Positions 1 to 10,800 of a stretch of DNA of 62,520 nt are shown one piece after another (positions within the stretch are counted from its first letter, which is position 1; each line of letters opens with the position of its first letter). The position numbers were made by a program, and so were the translations under genes. A model generated the notes under the pieces. That model saw only the letters and a list, made by a program, of their open reading frames with translations. It had not been told where the DNA came from and searched no databases. The stretch spans positions 1-62,520 of the forward strand of contig NZ_JACARE010000002.1 of assembly GCF_013386765.1 (NCBI RefSeq), given 5' to 3'. The DNA comes from Pseudomonas yamanorum. GTDB taxonomy: Bacteria > Pseudomonadota > Gammaproteobacteria > Pseudomonadales > Pseudomonadaceae.

Positions 1-1299
1 GACGCGGTGTTGCAGAAGACGCCGTTCAGCTTCGATGTCTCGGTGTGGGAGTTTTTCTGGCCGCTGATGAGCGGTGCGCGGCTGGTGGTGGCGGCCCCGG
101 GAGATCATCGTGAGCCCACAAAACTGGTGCAGTTGATCACGGCCCGGCAGATCACCACGCTGCATTTTGTGCCTTCGATGTTGCAGGTGTTCTTGCAGGA
201 CGCTCAGGTCAGCCAGTGCGCCAGCCTGACGCGCATCGTGTGCAGCGGCGAAGCGTTGCAGGTGGACGCGCAACAACAAGTCTTCAGCAAGCTGCCGAAT
301 GCCGGGCTGTACAACCTGTACGGGCCCACCGAGGCGGCCATCGACGTGACCCACTGGACCTGCCGCGAAGAAGGTCGCGACAGCGTGCCGATTGGCCAGC
401 CGATCGCGAACCTGCAGACCTACGTCTTGAGCCCGGACCTGACACTGGTGCCGGCCGGGGTGATCGGTGAGTTGTACCTGGGAGGCGAAGGCCTGGCGCG
501 TGGGTACCACCGTCGTGCGGGCCTGACGGCCGAGCGCTTTGTCGCCAGCCCGTTTGTGCCGGGTGAGCGGCTGTACCGCAGCGGTGACCTGGTGTGCCAG
601 CGGTCAGACGGGGTTATCGAGTACCGCGGTCGTATCGACCATCAGGTGAAGTTGCGCGGGTTGCGCATTGAGCTTGGAGAGATCGAGGCCCGACTGCTGG
701 AGCAGGAGGCCGTGCGTGAAGCGGCAGTGCTGGCGGTTGAAACGCCGGCCGGCCTGCAACTGGTGGGCTATGTGGTGCCGACGTCGGCGAATCTCGACGA
801 AACCGCACGACCGCAGTGGTTGGACGCCGTCCGTGCCGCGCTGCGCCAAGGGTTGCCGGACTATATGGTGCCCACTCAGCTTCTGCTGCTCGATGCCTTG
901 CCTGTAGGCCCCAATGGCAAGCTCGACCGCAAGGCCTTGCCGGCCCCGGATACAGCCCGCGCCCGTGCTGAATACCTGGCGCCCCAGGATGCACTGGCCT
1001 GTCAGATTGCAGGGATCTGGCAGCAACTGCTGGGTTTGGAGCGGGTAGGCCTGGGCGACAATTTTTTCGAGTTGGGCGGGCACTCCCTGCTGGCGACGCA
1101 AATGATGATGCAGATTCGCGCCCAGGCAAATCTCGACGTTCCACTCAAAACCCTGTTTGTCACCGAAACACTCGGGGATTTTGTCCAGCAAGTCCGCACG
1201 CTGCAGTCCGAAATTCAACCTCTTCAAGACGAGTTGGCTAAATCCTTGGCCGCCCTCAAACGTCTATCTGCTGATGAGCTTGAAAATCTGATTTCCTAG
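1..1299 (+). CDS. pvdI: Pyoverdine NRPS, C-terminal fragment (Ser-specific A domain + PCP)
   Basis: The reading frame is open from base 1, so this is the 3' end of a larger NRPS gene cut by the window edge. What remains is most of an adenylation domain from its A4/A5 core onward, then a carrier domain with the phosphopantetheine site LGGHS near residue 358, and a charged C-terminal tail that could dock to the next synthetase. The pocket residues read from the GrsA alignment give DVWHVSLIDK, the serine code, so this module adds Ser. There is no epimerization domain and the carrier motif is LGGHS rather than LGGDS, so the residue should stay L. The next NRPS starts 13 bases after the stop. The symbol pvdI is given by position (first of three collinear synthetases before pvdJ and pvdD) and is only as good as that analogy. 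It acts in the cytoplasm. Confidence 0.85.
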   Translation, partial: DAVLQKTPFSFDVSVWEFFWPLMSGARLVVAAPGDHREPTKLVQLITARQITTLHFVPSMLQVFLQDAQVSQCASLTRIVCSGEALQVDAQQQVFSKLPNAGLYNLYGPTEAAIDVTHWTCREEGRDSVPIGQPIANLQTYVLSPDLTLVPAGVIGELYLGGEGLARGYHRRAGLTAERFVASPFVPGERLYRSGDLVCQRSDGVIEYRGRIDHQVKLRGLRIELGEIEARLLEQEAVREAAVLAVETPAGLQLVGYVVPTSANLDETARPQWLDAVRAALRQGLPDYMVPTQLLLLDALPVGPNGKLDRKALPAPDTARARAEYLAPQDALACQIAGIWQQLLGLERVGLGDNFFELGGHSLLATQMMMQIRAQANLDVPLKTLFVTETLGDFVQQVRTLQSEIQPLQDELAKSLAALKRLSADELENLIS

Positions 1300-1312
1300 T
1301 GAGGACTGCGGC

Positions 1313-4300
1313 GTGCAAAAGTTAATCGAATCGGTGGGAACGCTTTCTCTGGCAGAAAGAAAAGCGCTCGCCGTTTTGCTTGGGAAAAAGGGCATCAACC
1401 TGTATGGCTTGACCCCCGTTTTCAAGCGCGATGCGTCAGAGCCGCTGTTGCTGTCCTACGCACAGGAGCGCCTGTGGTTTCTCTGGCAACTGGACCCGAA
1501 GAGTACCGCCTACAACATGTCATCGGTCCTGCGCCTGCGCGGGTCGCTGGATGTGCCTGCGCTTGAGTCAGCGTTCAATAGTTTGATTGCTCGCCATGAG
1601 CCGTTACGTACCACGTTTGCCGAGGAGCAGGGGCGTACCGTGCAACGGGTTGCCGCAAGCGCGGCCCTGACCATCGAACTGCAGGATGTGAGCACGCAGG
1701 GCTTGAGTGACCCCGCCCTGCACGCTGTCATCGAGGCCTGCACCCAGCAGGCCTTCAACCTTGAGCATGGGCCGCTGTTGCGGGTGAAGTTGCTGCGGCT
1801 GGCGGCGGATGAGCACGTGCTGGTGCTGGTTCAGCACCATATCGTTTCCGATGGCTGGTCGATGCAGATCATGGTCGAGGAACTGATTGAGCTCTATGCC
1901 GGTTTTCAGCACGGGCGACCTGCGGTATTGCCAGAGCTGGCGATCCAGTACGCCGATTATGGCCTGTGGCAGCGTAACTGGATGCAGGCTGGGGAGCGTG
2001 AGCGCCAGCAGGCCTATTGGCAGAAACAACTGGGGGGCGAGCAGCCGACGTTACAACTGCCTGCCGATTTTCCGCGCCCCGCGATGATGAGCTATCGCGG
2101 TGCGCGTCTGGACTGTGTGCTGGCGCCGGAGCTGGCGGCAGGCCTCAAACACCTGGCGCAACGCGAAGGCGTGACGCTGTACATGCTGCTGCTGGCGTCG
2201 TGGCAGATCTTGATGTACCGCTACACCGGCCAAACGGATGTGCGTGTCGGCGTGGCGGTGGCTAATCGCAGTCGTGCGCAGACCGAGCGGCTGATTGGTT
2301 TTTTCGTTAACACTCAGGTCTTGAAAGCGCTGGTTGACGGCCGTGCACCTTTCAGCCAAATGCTGGCGCAGGTCAAGCAGACGGCGTTGCAAGCCCAAGA
2401 GTTCCAGGACCTGCCGTTCGAACAATTGGTGGAGCTGTTGCAGCCTGAGCGCAGCCTGAGCCACAGCCCGCTGTTTCAAGTGATGTACAACCATCAGGGG
2501 CTTGAACGCTCCAACCCGGTGGTGGCGCAGCTCCCGCAGTTGTCGGTCGAGAACATGGGAGTGGCTCACCTCACGGCGCAGTTCGACTTGACCCTGGAAA
2601 CCTATGAGACCCGGGAAGGCCTATCGGCCTCGCTGGTATTCGCCACGGATCTGTTCGAGGTCGCGACCATCGAGCGGCTGCAGGCTCATTGGTTGAACCT
2701 GCTCCAGGGCATTGTCGCTTGCCCGGGCCAATCGGTGGATGAACTGCCGCTGTTTGACGCATTGGAGTTGCAGCGTCTGCTGAATCACAGCAACCCGTCG
2801 GCCAAACCGGTACCTGTACAGGCCGTGCACCAGCAGATTGCCGAGCAGGCCCGCCGCACTCCCGCTGCACAGGCATTGACGGTGGATGGCCAGGCCTTGA
2901 CCTTCGAGGCGTTGCAAGCCAGGGCCAACAGCCTGGCCCATACCCTGATCGAGCAGGGCGTGGCCCCCGGCGTTCTGGTCGGTATCGCGGCGCAACGCAG
3001 CCTGGACATGGTGGTTGGCCTGCTGGCCGTGCTCAAGGCGGGCGGTGCCTATGTGCCGCTGGATCCGGCTTATCCCCAGGCACGTCTGGACTACATGATT
3101 GGAGACAGCGGCATCGGCCTGTTGCTGACCCAGGCCTCCCTGGCACCGCGGTTTGCCGGGCTGCCTGGGTTGCGCCTGTTGTTGCTCGACCAGCAGCCGT
3201 CCCGGCTGGGCCTGGATGCCCAGGCGGACCCGCAGGTGAGCGTTGCGCCCGATGACCTGGCCTATGTCATCTACACCTCGGGGTCCACGGGCAAGCCCAA
3301 GGGCGTGATGGTGCGCCACGGCGGGCTGAACAACTTTGTCCAGAGCATGGCGCAGCGTCCGGGCCTTTCGGCCACTGACCGGGTGTTGTCGCTGACCACG
3401 TTCTGCTTCGATATCTTTGGCCTGGAAATTTACCTGCCGCTGGTGACGGGTGCGACCATCGTGCTCGCCGGCCAGGACGTTGCCCAGGACCCGGGGGAAA
3501 TCCTCGCACTGGTCGCCCGGCAGGGTGTTACCGCGGTACAAGCCACACCGTCCACTTGGCGGATGTTGCTGGACCATCCAGAAATAGGCTGCCTCAAGGG
3601 ATGCAAGGTGCTGTGCGGTGGCGAAGCCCTGCCGCAGGCGTTGGCCTCACGGATGATCGAGGCCCTCGGCCCGGTATGGAACCTTTACGGACCGACGGAA
3701 ACCACCATCTGGTCCGCCTGCCATGAGGTCACGGCCCAGCAGCCCGTGCCCTATCTGGGGCGGGCGATCGACAACACTTCGCTGTTTATCGTGGGGGCGG
3801 ATTTTTCGCCCGTGCCCGTCGGCGCCAGCGGCGAACTGCTGATCGGTGGCGACGGCCTGGCGCGCGGCTACCACCACCGACCGTCCCTCACAGCCGAACG
3901 GTTTGTGCCCGATCCTCATGGCCCGGCGGGCGGTCGCTTGTATCGTACCGGTGACCTGGTCCGTTCCCGGGCCGATGGCGTCATCGAGTACCTCGCGCGG
4001 CTGGATCATCAAATCAAGATCCGCGGGTTTCGTATTGAGTTGGGCGAGATCGAAGCCCGCTTGCTGGCCAGCGAGCATGTGCGTGAGGCGGCCGTGGTGG
4101 CCTTGCCGGGCACCGCGGGCGATCAGTTGGTTGCCTATGTCGTGCCCCGTGAACCCGTGCTGGTGCAGGGCGATGCGCTGGCCCAGGCGGCGGTACGTGA
4201 CACCCTGAAGGCCTGGCTCAAATGTGAGCTGGCCGACTATATGGTGCCTGCGCATTTGTTGTTCATCAGCGCGATGCCCCTGACCCCCAACGGCAAGCTC

Positions 4301-7300
4301 GACCGCAAGGCATTGCCGCCGCTGGATATCAACCAGATGCAGGTGGCGTACGAGGCGCCACAGAGTCCCTTGCAGCAGCAAGTGGCAACGATCTGGCAGG
4401 AGGTGCTGAAGGTGCCTCGGGTGGGGCTCAATGATGACTTCTTTGAGTTGGGCGGCCATTCGTTGCTGGCCACTCAGGTGATGTCCAGGGTACGCAATGA
4501 GCTTGGGCGAACCCTTGCGTTGCGCCGCTTGTTTGAGCACAGCACCCTCGCGGCTTTTTCCAGGGCGCTGGCCGAGGGGCAGGCTGATCATGTCCTGCCG
4601 ATGCGGGCGGTGGCGCGGAACCAGCCGTTGGCGCTGTCCTACGCCCAGGAGCGGCAGTGGTTCCTCTGGCAATTGCAGCCGGACAGTCCGGCCTATCATT
4701 TACCCCGCGTTTTGCGCTTGCGCGGGCCGCTGAATGTCGACGCCTTGCAAGACAGTTTCAATGCCCTGGTGGCTCGCCATGAACCCCTGCGCACGACCTT
4801 CGTGCACAGCGATACGGGCCCTGTCCAGGTTATCGCCGTCGACACCGGCGTTTGCATAAGCCGGCATGACTGGACCGGGCAGGAGGCCAGCGACGCCCAG
4901 GTCATGGCATTTGCCCAGGTGCAGGTCCAGCGTCCTTTTGATCTGGAGCGTGGCCCGCTGTTGCGTGTCGAGTTGCTGCGTCTTGGCGCAGACGACCATG
5001 TACTGGTGCTGACCCAGCACCATATTGCCTCGGATGCCTGGTCGATGCAGGTCATGGTGGAGGAATGGATGGCCGGCTATGAAGCCGGTTGCGCGGGGCG
5101 GTCTTTGCAGCGGCCGGCACTGGCGATCCAGTACGCCGATTACGCTGCCTGGCAGCGCCAATGGATGGACGGCGGCGAGCGTGAGCGTCAATTGGGCTAC
5201 TGGACCCGGCAGTTGGGCGGGCCGCAGACGGTGTTGCAATTGCCCACCGATCGCCCGCGGCCGGCGCAGCAAAGCCAGCGTGGTGCTCGCTGTGACCTGT
5301 TGTTGGATGCGTCCCTGAGTGATGCCCTCAAGCGTCTGGCCCAAGAGCAGGGCGTGACGCTGTTCATGGTGCTGCTGGCTGCGTTTCAAGTGCTGCTGTA
5401 CCGCTACAGTGGTCAGTCGGATATCCGTGTTGGCGTGCCTGTGGCCAACCGGCATCGTCTTGAGGTCGAGCGCCTGATCGGGTTCTTCGTTAACACCCAG
5501 GTGCTGAAGGCCGACGTCGAGGGGCGGCGGTCTTTTGTCGACCTGCTGCAACAGGTCAAGCAGCACGCCTTGCAGGCCCAGGAATACCAGGACCTGCCGT
5601 TCGAACAACTGGTAGAGGCGCTGCAGCCCGAACGCAGCTTGAGCCACAGTCCGGTTTTCCAGGTGATGTTCAATCATCAGGTGCAGTCAGCCAGTGCCTT
5701 TTCACAGTTGCCTGGCGGGCTGGCGGTCGAAGCGTTGGTTGGGGATGACACCCTGGCAAAGTTCGACCTGACCCTGGAAACCACAGAAACCGCCGAAGGC
5801 ATCGGCGTGTCGTGGATCTATGCCCGCGACTTGTTCGACAGCCGGACCGCCAGCCAGCAACTGCAAGATTGGCATCGATTGTTGCTGGCGTTTGTCACGG
5901 ATGCCCGCCAGCCCGTCGGCGAGGTGCCGTTGGGGGACGAAGCCAGCCGTCGGGCGGCGGCCGCGCTGTGTACCGGCCCGGTGCGCGAAGCCCGCGCTGG
6001 TGACAGTGTCCAGCAGCGGTTCCAGGCCCAGGTCGCACGTGTGCCGCAGACGATTGCGTTGGTGTGTGGCGCCGAGCAGTTGACCTACCAGCAGCTCGAC
6101 CAGCGGGCGGAGCGCCTGGCGCAGCGCCTGCAAACCCTGGGCATTGGCCCGGGCAGCCTGGTGGCAATCGGCTTTGAGCGAGGCAGTGCGTTTGTGACGA
6201 CGGTGTTGGCCATTTTGCGGGTAGGGGCGGCGTTCCTGCCGTTGGACCCGCGAGCCCAGCGCAGCCGTATCGGCGGCTTGCTGCAAGACAGCGGCGCTGC
6301 TTTGCTGATGGCTCCCGGCGAGTGGCTGCAAGAACTGGACGGTCAGGTAGCGGTGATTCCCACCCTGGACCTGCACGACGCCCTGGTGAGCGGTCCGGCG
6401 TGCCCGCCGCTGAACTACCCGGTGTACCCGGCACAGTTGCCCGCGTATGTCGTCTATACCTCGGGCTCAACCGGCAAACCCAAGGGCGTCGTCGTCACCG
6501 GGGAGGCCTTGGTCGACTATGTTGATTCGATTCTCGACCTGCTGCCCATGGCGGATATCCGCAGCATGGCGCTGGTGTCTACGGTCGCTGCCGATCTTGG
6601 CTACACCGTGCTGTTCGGTGCGCTGTGTGCCGGCCGGACCCTGCATGTCCTCGATCCGGAGTTGGCGATGGACGCCAATGGTTTTGCCGAGTACATGCAC
6701 CGCCATGAAGTGGACGCTATCAAAGTGGTGCCGTCCCATCTTGAATCCCTGCTCAAGGCCGTCAATCCCGCAAACGCCTTGCCCCGACGCTGCCTGGTGC
6801 TGGGAGGCGAGGCCTGTTCGAACACCTTGCTTGACCAGGTTCGAGCGCTGGCGCCGGCGTGTCAGGTGTTCAACCACTATGGCCCTACCGAGACGTGCGT
6901 AGGTGTCCTGGCGGGGCTCGTCGGCCGGGTTGAGCCTGGGTGCATCGTGCCCCTGGGCCAGCCGATGGCCAATGTGCGGGCGCATGTTGTTGACCAGAAT
7001 TTGCAGGCGGTGGCGCCGGGCGTGCTGGGTGAGCTTTATCTCGGCGGGCCTTGCCTGGCCCAGGGCTATCTGGGCCAGGCGGGCATGACCGCCGAACGGT
7101 TTGTGCCCGACCCTTTTGGTATGCCTGGCGAGCGACTGTACCGCACCGGCGACCGAGTGGGCCTGCGCGACGGCCATATTGAAAGCCATGGGCGCATCGA
7201 TGACCAAGTGAAGATTCGCGGTTTCCGCGTCGAGCCCGGTGAGGTCGGCGCGTGCCTGCGCGGGCTTGGCTTGTTGAGCGACGCCACGGTCATGGCTCGG

Positions 7301-7837
7301 GAGGGCGTCCACGGCAAGCAGTTGGTGGGGTATGTGGTACCGCGCGATCCGGCGGACCTGGCGCCGTCCCGGCAGTTGGCGATGCGTGAGGCCGTGGTGA
7401 GCTACCTGCGTGAACACCTGCCCGAGCACATGGTAGTGGCGCAGGTGGTGGTGCTGGAAAAACTGCCGCTGACGGCCAACGGCAAGCTGGATCGCCAAGC
7501 CTTGCCCGCGGCGGATATGCAGGCAGTGCGCATGGCCTACCAGGCGCCCGAAACCGACCTGCAAAAACAGGTCGCGCTGATTTGGCAGCAGGTCTTGCAC
7601 GTGCCGCAAGTGGGGCTTGGCGACAGCTTCTTTGAGCTTGGCGGCCATTCGTTGCTGGTGATGGGGGTGCTGTCGCGCCTGCAACTGGAATTGGGGATCA
7701 AGGCGCCTGCACAGTTGGTCTTTGAGTTTCCAACACTGAATGAGTTTGTCGACCACCTGGAGGCCCCCGCAGCGCGGTTGGATGCCTCCCGGTTGAGTCG
7801 TTTGGAAAGTTTGTTGGATGAGGTGGATGAAGCATGA
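1313..7837 (+). CDS. pvdJ: Pyoverdine NRPS, two modules C-A-PCP-C-A-PCP (Gly, Asp)
   Basis: A dimodular NRPS of 2174 residues that starts at a GTG preceded by GAGGA. Order: C1 (about 45-480, HHIVSDGWS near 175), A1 (TSGSTG near 655), PCP1 (LGGHS near 1046), C2 (HHIASDAWS near 1236), A2 (TSGSTG near 1717), PCP2 (LGGHS near 2109). The A1 pocket reads DILQLGLIWK, a glycine code. A2 reads DLTKVGHVGK, the aspartate code, with Lys278 and His322 fitting an acidic side chain. Both C domains start with the L-SYAQER type motif of LCL domains, which agrees with an L-Ser donor and no epimerase. C2 has Ala where HHxxxDG normally has Gly. No fused aspartyl hydroxylase or interface domain is present, so plain Asp is the simplest product, although a trans-acting hydroxylase elsewhere cannot be excluded. 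The end overlaps the next NRPS start in ATGA. The symbol is assigned by position. Confidence 0.9.
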   Translation: MQKLIESVGTLSLAERKALAVLLGKKGINLYGLTPVFKRDASEPLLLSYAQERLWFLWQLDPKSTAYNMSSVLRLRGSLDVPALESAFNSLIARHEPLRTTFAEEQGRTVQRVAASAALTIELQDVSTQGLSDPALHAVIEACTQQAFNLEHGPLLRVKLLRLAADEHVLVLVQHHIVSDGWSMQIMVEELIELYAGFQHGRPAVLPELAIQYADYGLWQRNWMQAGERERQQAYWQKQLGGEQPTLQLPADFPRPAMMSYRGARLDCVLAPELAAGLKHLAQREGVTLYMLLLASWQILMYRYTGQTDVRVGVAVANRSRAQTERLIGFFVNTQVLKALVDGRAPFSQMLAQVKQTALQAQEFQDLPFEQLVELLQPERSLSHSPLFQVMYNHQGLERSNPVVAQLPQLSVENMGVAHLTAQFDLTLETYETREGLSASLVFATDLFEVATIERLQAHWLNLLQGIVACPGQSVDELPLFDALELQRLLNHSNPSAKPVPVQAVHQQIAEQARRTPAAQALTVDGQALTFEALQARANSLAHTLIEQGVAPGVLVGIAAQRSLDMVVGLLAVLKAGGAYVPLDPAYPQARLDYMIGDSGIGLLLTQASLAPRFAGLPGLRLLLLDQQPSRLGLDAQADPQVSVAPDDLAYVIYTSGSTGKPKGVMVRHGGLNNFVQSMAQRPGLSATDRVLSLTTFCFDIFGLEIYLPLVTGATIVLAGQDVAQDPGEILALVARQGVTAVQATPSTWRMLLDHPEIGCLKGCKVLCGGEALPQALASRMIEALGPVWNLYGPTETTIWSACHEVTAQQPVPYLGRAIDNTSLFIVGADFSPVPVGASGELLIGGDGLARGYHHRPSLTAERFVPDPHGPAGGRLYRTGDLVRSRADGVIEYLARLDHQIKIRGFRIELGEIEARLLASEHVREAAVVALPGTAGDQLVAYVVPREPVLVQGDALAQAAVRDTLKAWLKCELADYMVPAHLLFISAMPLTPNGKLDRKALPPLDINQMQVAYEAPQSPLQQQVATIWQEVLKVPRVGLNDDFFELGGHSLLATQVMSRVRNELGRTLALRRLFEHSTLAAFSRALAEGQADHVLPMRAVARNQPLALSYAQERQWFLWQLQPDSPAYHLPRVLRLRGPLNVDALQDSFNALVARHEPLRTTFVHSDTGPVQVIAVDTGVCISRHDWTGQEASDAQVMAFAQVQVQRPFDLERGPLLRVELLRLGADDHVLVLTQHHIASDAWSMQVMVEEWMAGYEAGCAGRSLQRPALAIQYADYAAWQRQWMDGGERERQLGYWTRQLGGPQTVLQLPTDRPRPAQQSQRGARCDLLLDASLSDALKRLAQEQGVTLFMVLLAAFQVLLYRYSGQSDIRVGVPVANRHRLEVERLIGFFVNTQVLKADVEGRRSFVDLLQQVKQHALQAQEYQDLPFEQLVEALQPERSLSHSPVFQVMFNHQVQSASAFSQLPGGLAVEALVGDDTLAKFDLTLETTETAEGIGVSWIYARDLFDSRTASQQLQDWHRLLLAFVTDARQPVGEVPLGDEASRRAAAALCTGPVREARAGDSVQQRFQAQVARVPQTIALVCGAEQLTYQQLDQRAERLAQRLQTLGIGPGSLVAIGFERGSAFVTTVLAILRVGAAFLPLDPRAQRSRIGGLLQDSGAALLMAPGEWLQELDGQVAVIPTLDLHDALVSGPACPPLNYPVYPAQLPAYVVYTSGSTGKPKGVVVTGEALVDYVDSILDLLPMADIRSMALVSTVAADLGYTVLFGALCAGRTLHVLDPELAMDANGFAEYMHRHEVDAIKVVPSHLESLLKAVNPANALPRRCLVLGGEACSNTLLDQVRALAPACQVFNHYGPTETCVGVLAGLVGRVEPGCIVPLGQPMANVRAHVVDQNLQAVAPGVLGELYLGGPCLAQGYLGQAGMTAERFVPDPFGMPGERLYRTGDRVGLRDGHIESHGRIDDQVKIRGFRVEPGEVGACLRGLGLLSDATVMAREGVHGKQLVGYVVPRDPADLAPSRQLAMREAVVSYLREHLPEHMVVAQVVVLEKLPLTANGKLDRQALPAADMQAVRMAYQAPETDLQKQVALIWQQVLHVPQVGLGDSFFELGGHSLLVMGVLSRLQLELGIKAPAQLVFEFPTLNEFVDHLEAPAARLDASRLSRLESLLDEVDEA

Positions 7838-10800
7838 TGGACGATAACGCGGCTGCACTGAAGATTGCTGGACGCTTCATCCTTTTGCCGCTGGAAAAGC
7901 GCAAGGTGTACCTGCAAAAAATGCTCGAAGAGGGGATATCACCGGCGAACCTGCCCATTCCCCAGACCCGTTCCAGCCTTGAACACGTGCCGTTGTCCTT
8001 TGCCCAGGAGCGCCAATGGTTCCTGTGGCAACTGGAGCCTGAAAGCAGTGCCTACCATATTCCGCGTGCCCTGCGTTTGCGGGGGACGGTTGATCTCGAC
8101 GCCCTGCAGCACAGTTTCAATCAACTGATCGCGCGCCATGAACCGTTGCGCACCACCTTCAAGGATGACGAAAACGGGGTCTATCAGGTCATTGCCTCGC
8201 AGGGCGAATTGCACATCGAGCAGGATGCCTTGCCGGCGGCGACCGACCCGGCCGAGCGCCTGCAGCAGATTCGCCAGGCGGTGGACAGCGAAACCCGGCG
8301 TCCGTTTGACCTGCTGAACGGTCCGCTTATAAGGGTCAAGCTGATCCATCTGGCGGATGATGATCATGTGTTGGTAGTGACACAGCACCATATCGTCTCC
8401 GACGGCTGGTCCATGGGCCTGATGGTCGACGAGCTGATTTCGCGTTACGCCGCCAGCCAGCAGGGCCGTACGCTGGACATGCCGCCCTTGCCGATTCAAT
8501 ACGCCGATTACGCGATCTGGCAGCGGCGCTGGATGGAAGCCGGCGAGCGCGATCGACAGCTGGCCTACTGGACCCGCCAATTGGGTGACCACCCGCCGGT
8601 GCTGGAATTGCCCACCGACCATCCGCGTCCGGCGGTGCAAAGCCTGCGTGGCGCGCGTCTGGATATCCCCTTGAATGGCGAGTTGAGCGAAGGCCTCAAA
8701 CACCTTGCCCAGCAACACAACGCCAGCTTGTTCATGGTGCTGCTCGCCTCGTTCCAGGCGTTGCTGTACCGCTACAGCGGCCAGCCCGACATTCGTGTCG
8801 GGGTACCGGTGGCCAACCGTAACCGGGTGGAGACTGAGGGGTTGATCGGATTCTTCGTCAATACCCAGGTGCTCAAGGCGAATGTGGACGGCAGCACGCC
8901 GTTCCTGGACCTGTTGCAACAGGTCAAGGATGCCGCGCTGCAGGCCCAGGATTATCAGGACCTACCGTTTGAGCAACTGGTGGAGGCGCTGCAACCGGAA
9001 CGCAGCCTGAGCCACAGCCCGTTGTTCCAGGTCATGTACAACCACCAGACCGTCAAACAGGACGCTCGCGCCCAGCACCTGGATCTGCAGGTCGAGGCCC
9101 TGGAGTGGGATGTTCGCACCGCCCACCTGGATTTGACCCTCGATACCCTTGAAGGGCCGCAGGGCCTGGCGGCTACGCTGATTTACGCCACCGACCTGTT
9201 TGACGCTGCCACCGCCGAACGCATGGCGCGGCACTGGGTGAACCTGCTCCACGGGGTGGTCGCTGATGCCAGCTGCGCGGTGGCCCGCTTGCCGATGCTT
9301 GGCCGTGAAGAACAACAGGCGTTGTTGCTGGATTGGCAGCAGGCGCCGTCAGTTGCGTTACCGCTGGTGCATGAACGCATTGCGCAGCAGGCCCGGGAGA
9401 CACCCACCGCCATTGCCTTGATTATCGATGAACAACGGGTGACATTCGCGCAGCTCGATGCGCGTGCCAACCGCCTGGCCCATGGGCTGGTGGCGCAGGG
9501 CGTAGGCCCGGAAGTGCGGGTAGCCATCGCCTTGCCGCGCGGTGAAAACCTGATCGTTGCGTTGCTGGCAGTCCTCAAGGCGGGCGGGGCGTACGTGCCG
9601 CTGGATACCCAGTATCCCCGTGAGCGCCTGGAATACCTGATGCGTGATGCGCAGATCGGCTTGCTGCTCAGTGATTCGGTGTTGCGCGAACAATTGCCGG
9701 TGCCCGCCGGTGTAGCGGTGCTGGCCCTTGATCAGTTTGACGTCGCCGACCAGCCTGCCACGGCGCCGCATGTCGAGCTGTCGCCGCACACTCTGGCCTA
9801 CGTCATCTACACCTCGGGGTCCACCGGGCAGCCCAAGGGTGTCGCAGTCGCCCATGGCCCGTTGGCGATGCATTGCGTCGCCATTGGCGAGCGTTACGCC
9901 ATGACCGCAGACGACTGCGAATTGCACTTTATGTCGTTTGCCTTCGACGGCGCCCATGAGCGCTGGCTGACGGCGCTGACCCACGGTTCGCGCCTGTTGC
10001 TGCGCGATGACAGCCTGTGGACGCCGGAGCAGACCTACCAGCAGATGCATCGCCACGGCGTGACCGTCGCGGCGTTTCCGCCGGTTTATTTGCAGCAGTT
10101 GGCAGAGCATGCCCTGGCCGTGGGCAACCCGCCCGCGGTACGGATCTACTGCTTCGGTGGTGATGCCGTGCCTCATGCCAGTTTCGAATTGGTCAAGCAC
10201 ACGCTTAAGCCCGAGCACATTATCAATGGCTACGGCCCGACCGAAACCGTGGTCACCCCGCTGATCTGGAAGGCAGGACCGCAGGATCGGTGCGACGCGG
10301 CTTACGCGCCGATCGGCAGCCGTATCGGCCAGCGCCGCGCCTGTGTCCTGGATGCCGACCTCAACCTGTTGCCGGCTGGCGCCAAGGGCGAGTTGTACCT
10401 GGGCGGCGAAGGCCTGGCACGCGGTTATCTGGACCGCCCAGGGGCGAGCGCCGAGCGTTTTGTGGCGGACCCGTTCGACCAGGCGGGCGGTCGTTTGTAC
10501 CGTACCGGCGACTTGGTCTGTCAGCGCGCCGACGGTACGTTTGACTACCTGGGACGCATTGATAACCAGGTGAAGATTCGCGGTTTCCGGATTGAACTGG
10601 GAGAAGTCGAGTCGCGGTTGCAGGCGCTGCCTGAGGTTGCGGATGCGGTGGTCATCGCCCAGGAAGGTGGGTCTGGCAAACAACTGGTGGGCTACGTTAT
10701 TGCACGTCAGGACCTGCGCCACGAAGGACTGGGAGAGCACCTGCGCAGCCAGCTCAAGACGGTCCTGCCAGACTACATGGTGCCGGCGCATATCCTGTTT

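Noticed and set aside
1..1299. Start of the first NRPS at base 7 (GTG)
   Set aside because: The frame is open to base 1 and the sequence begins in the middle of an adenylation domain, so the true start is outside the window.
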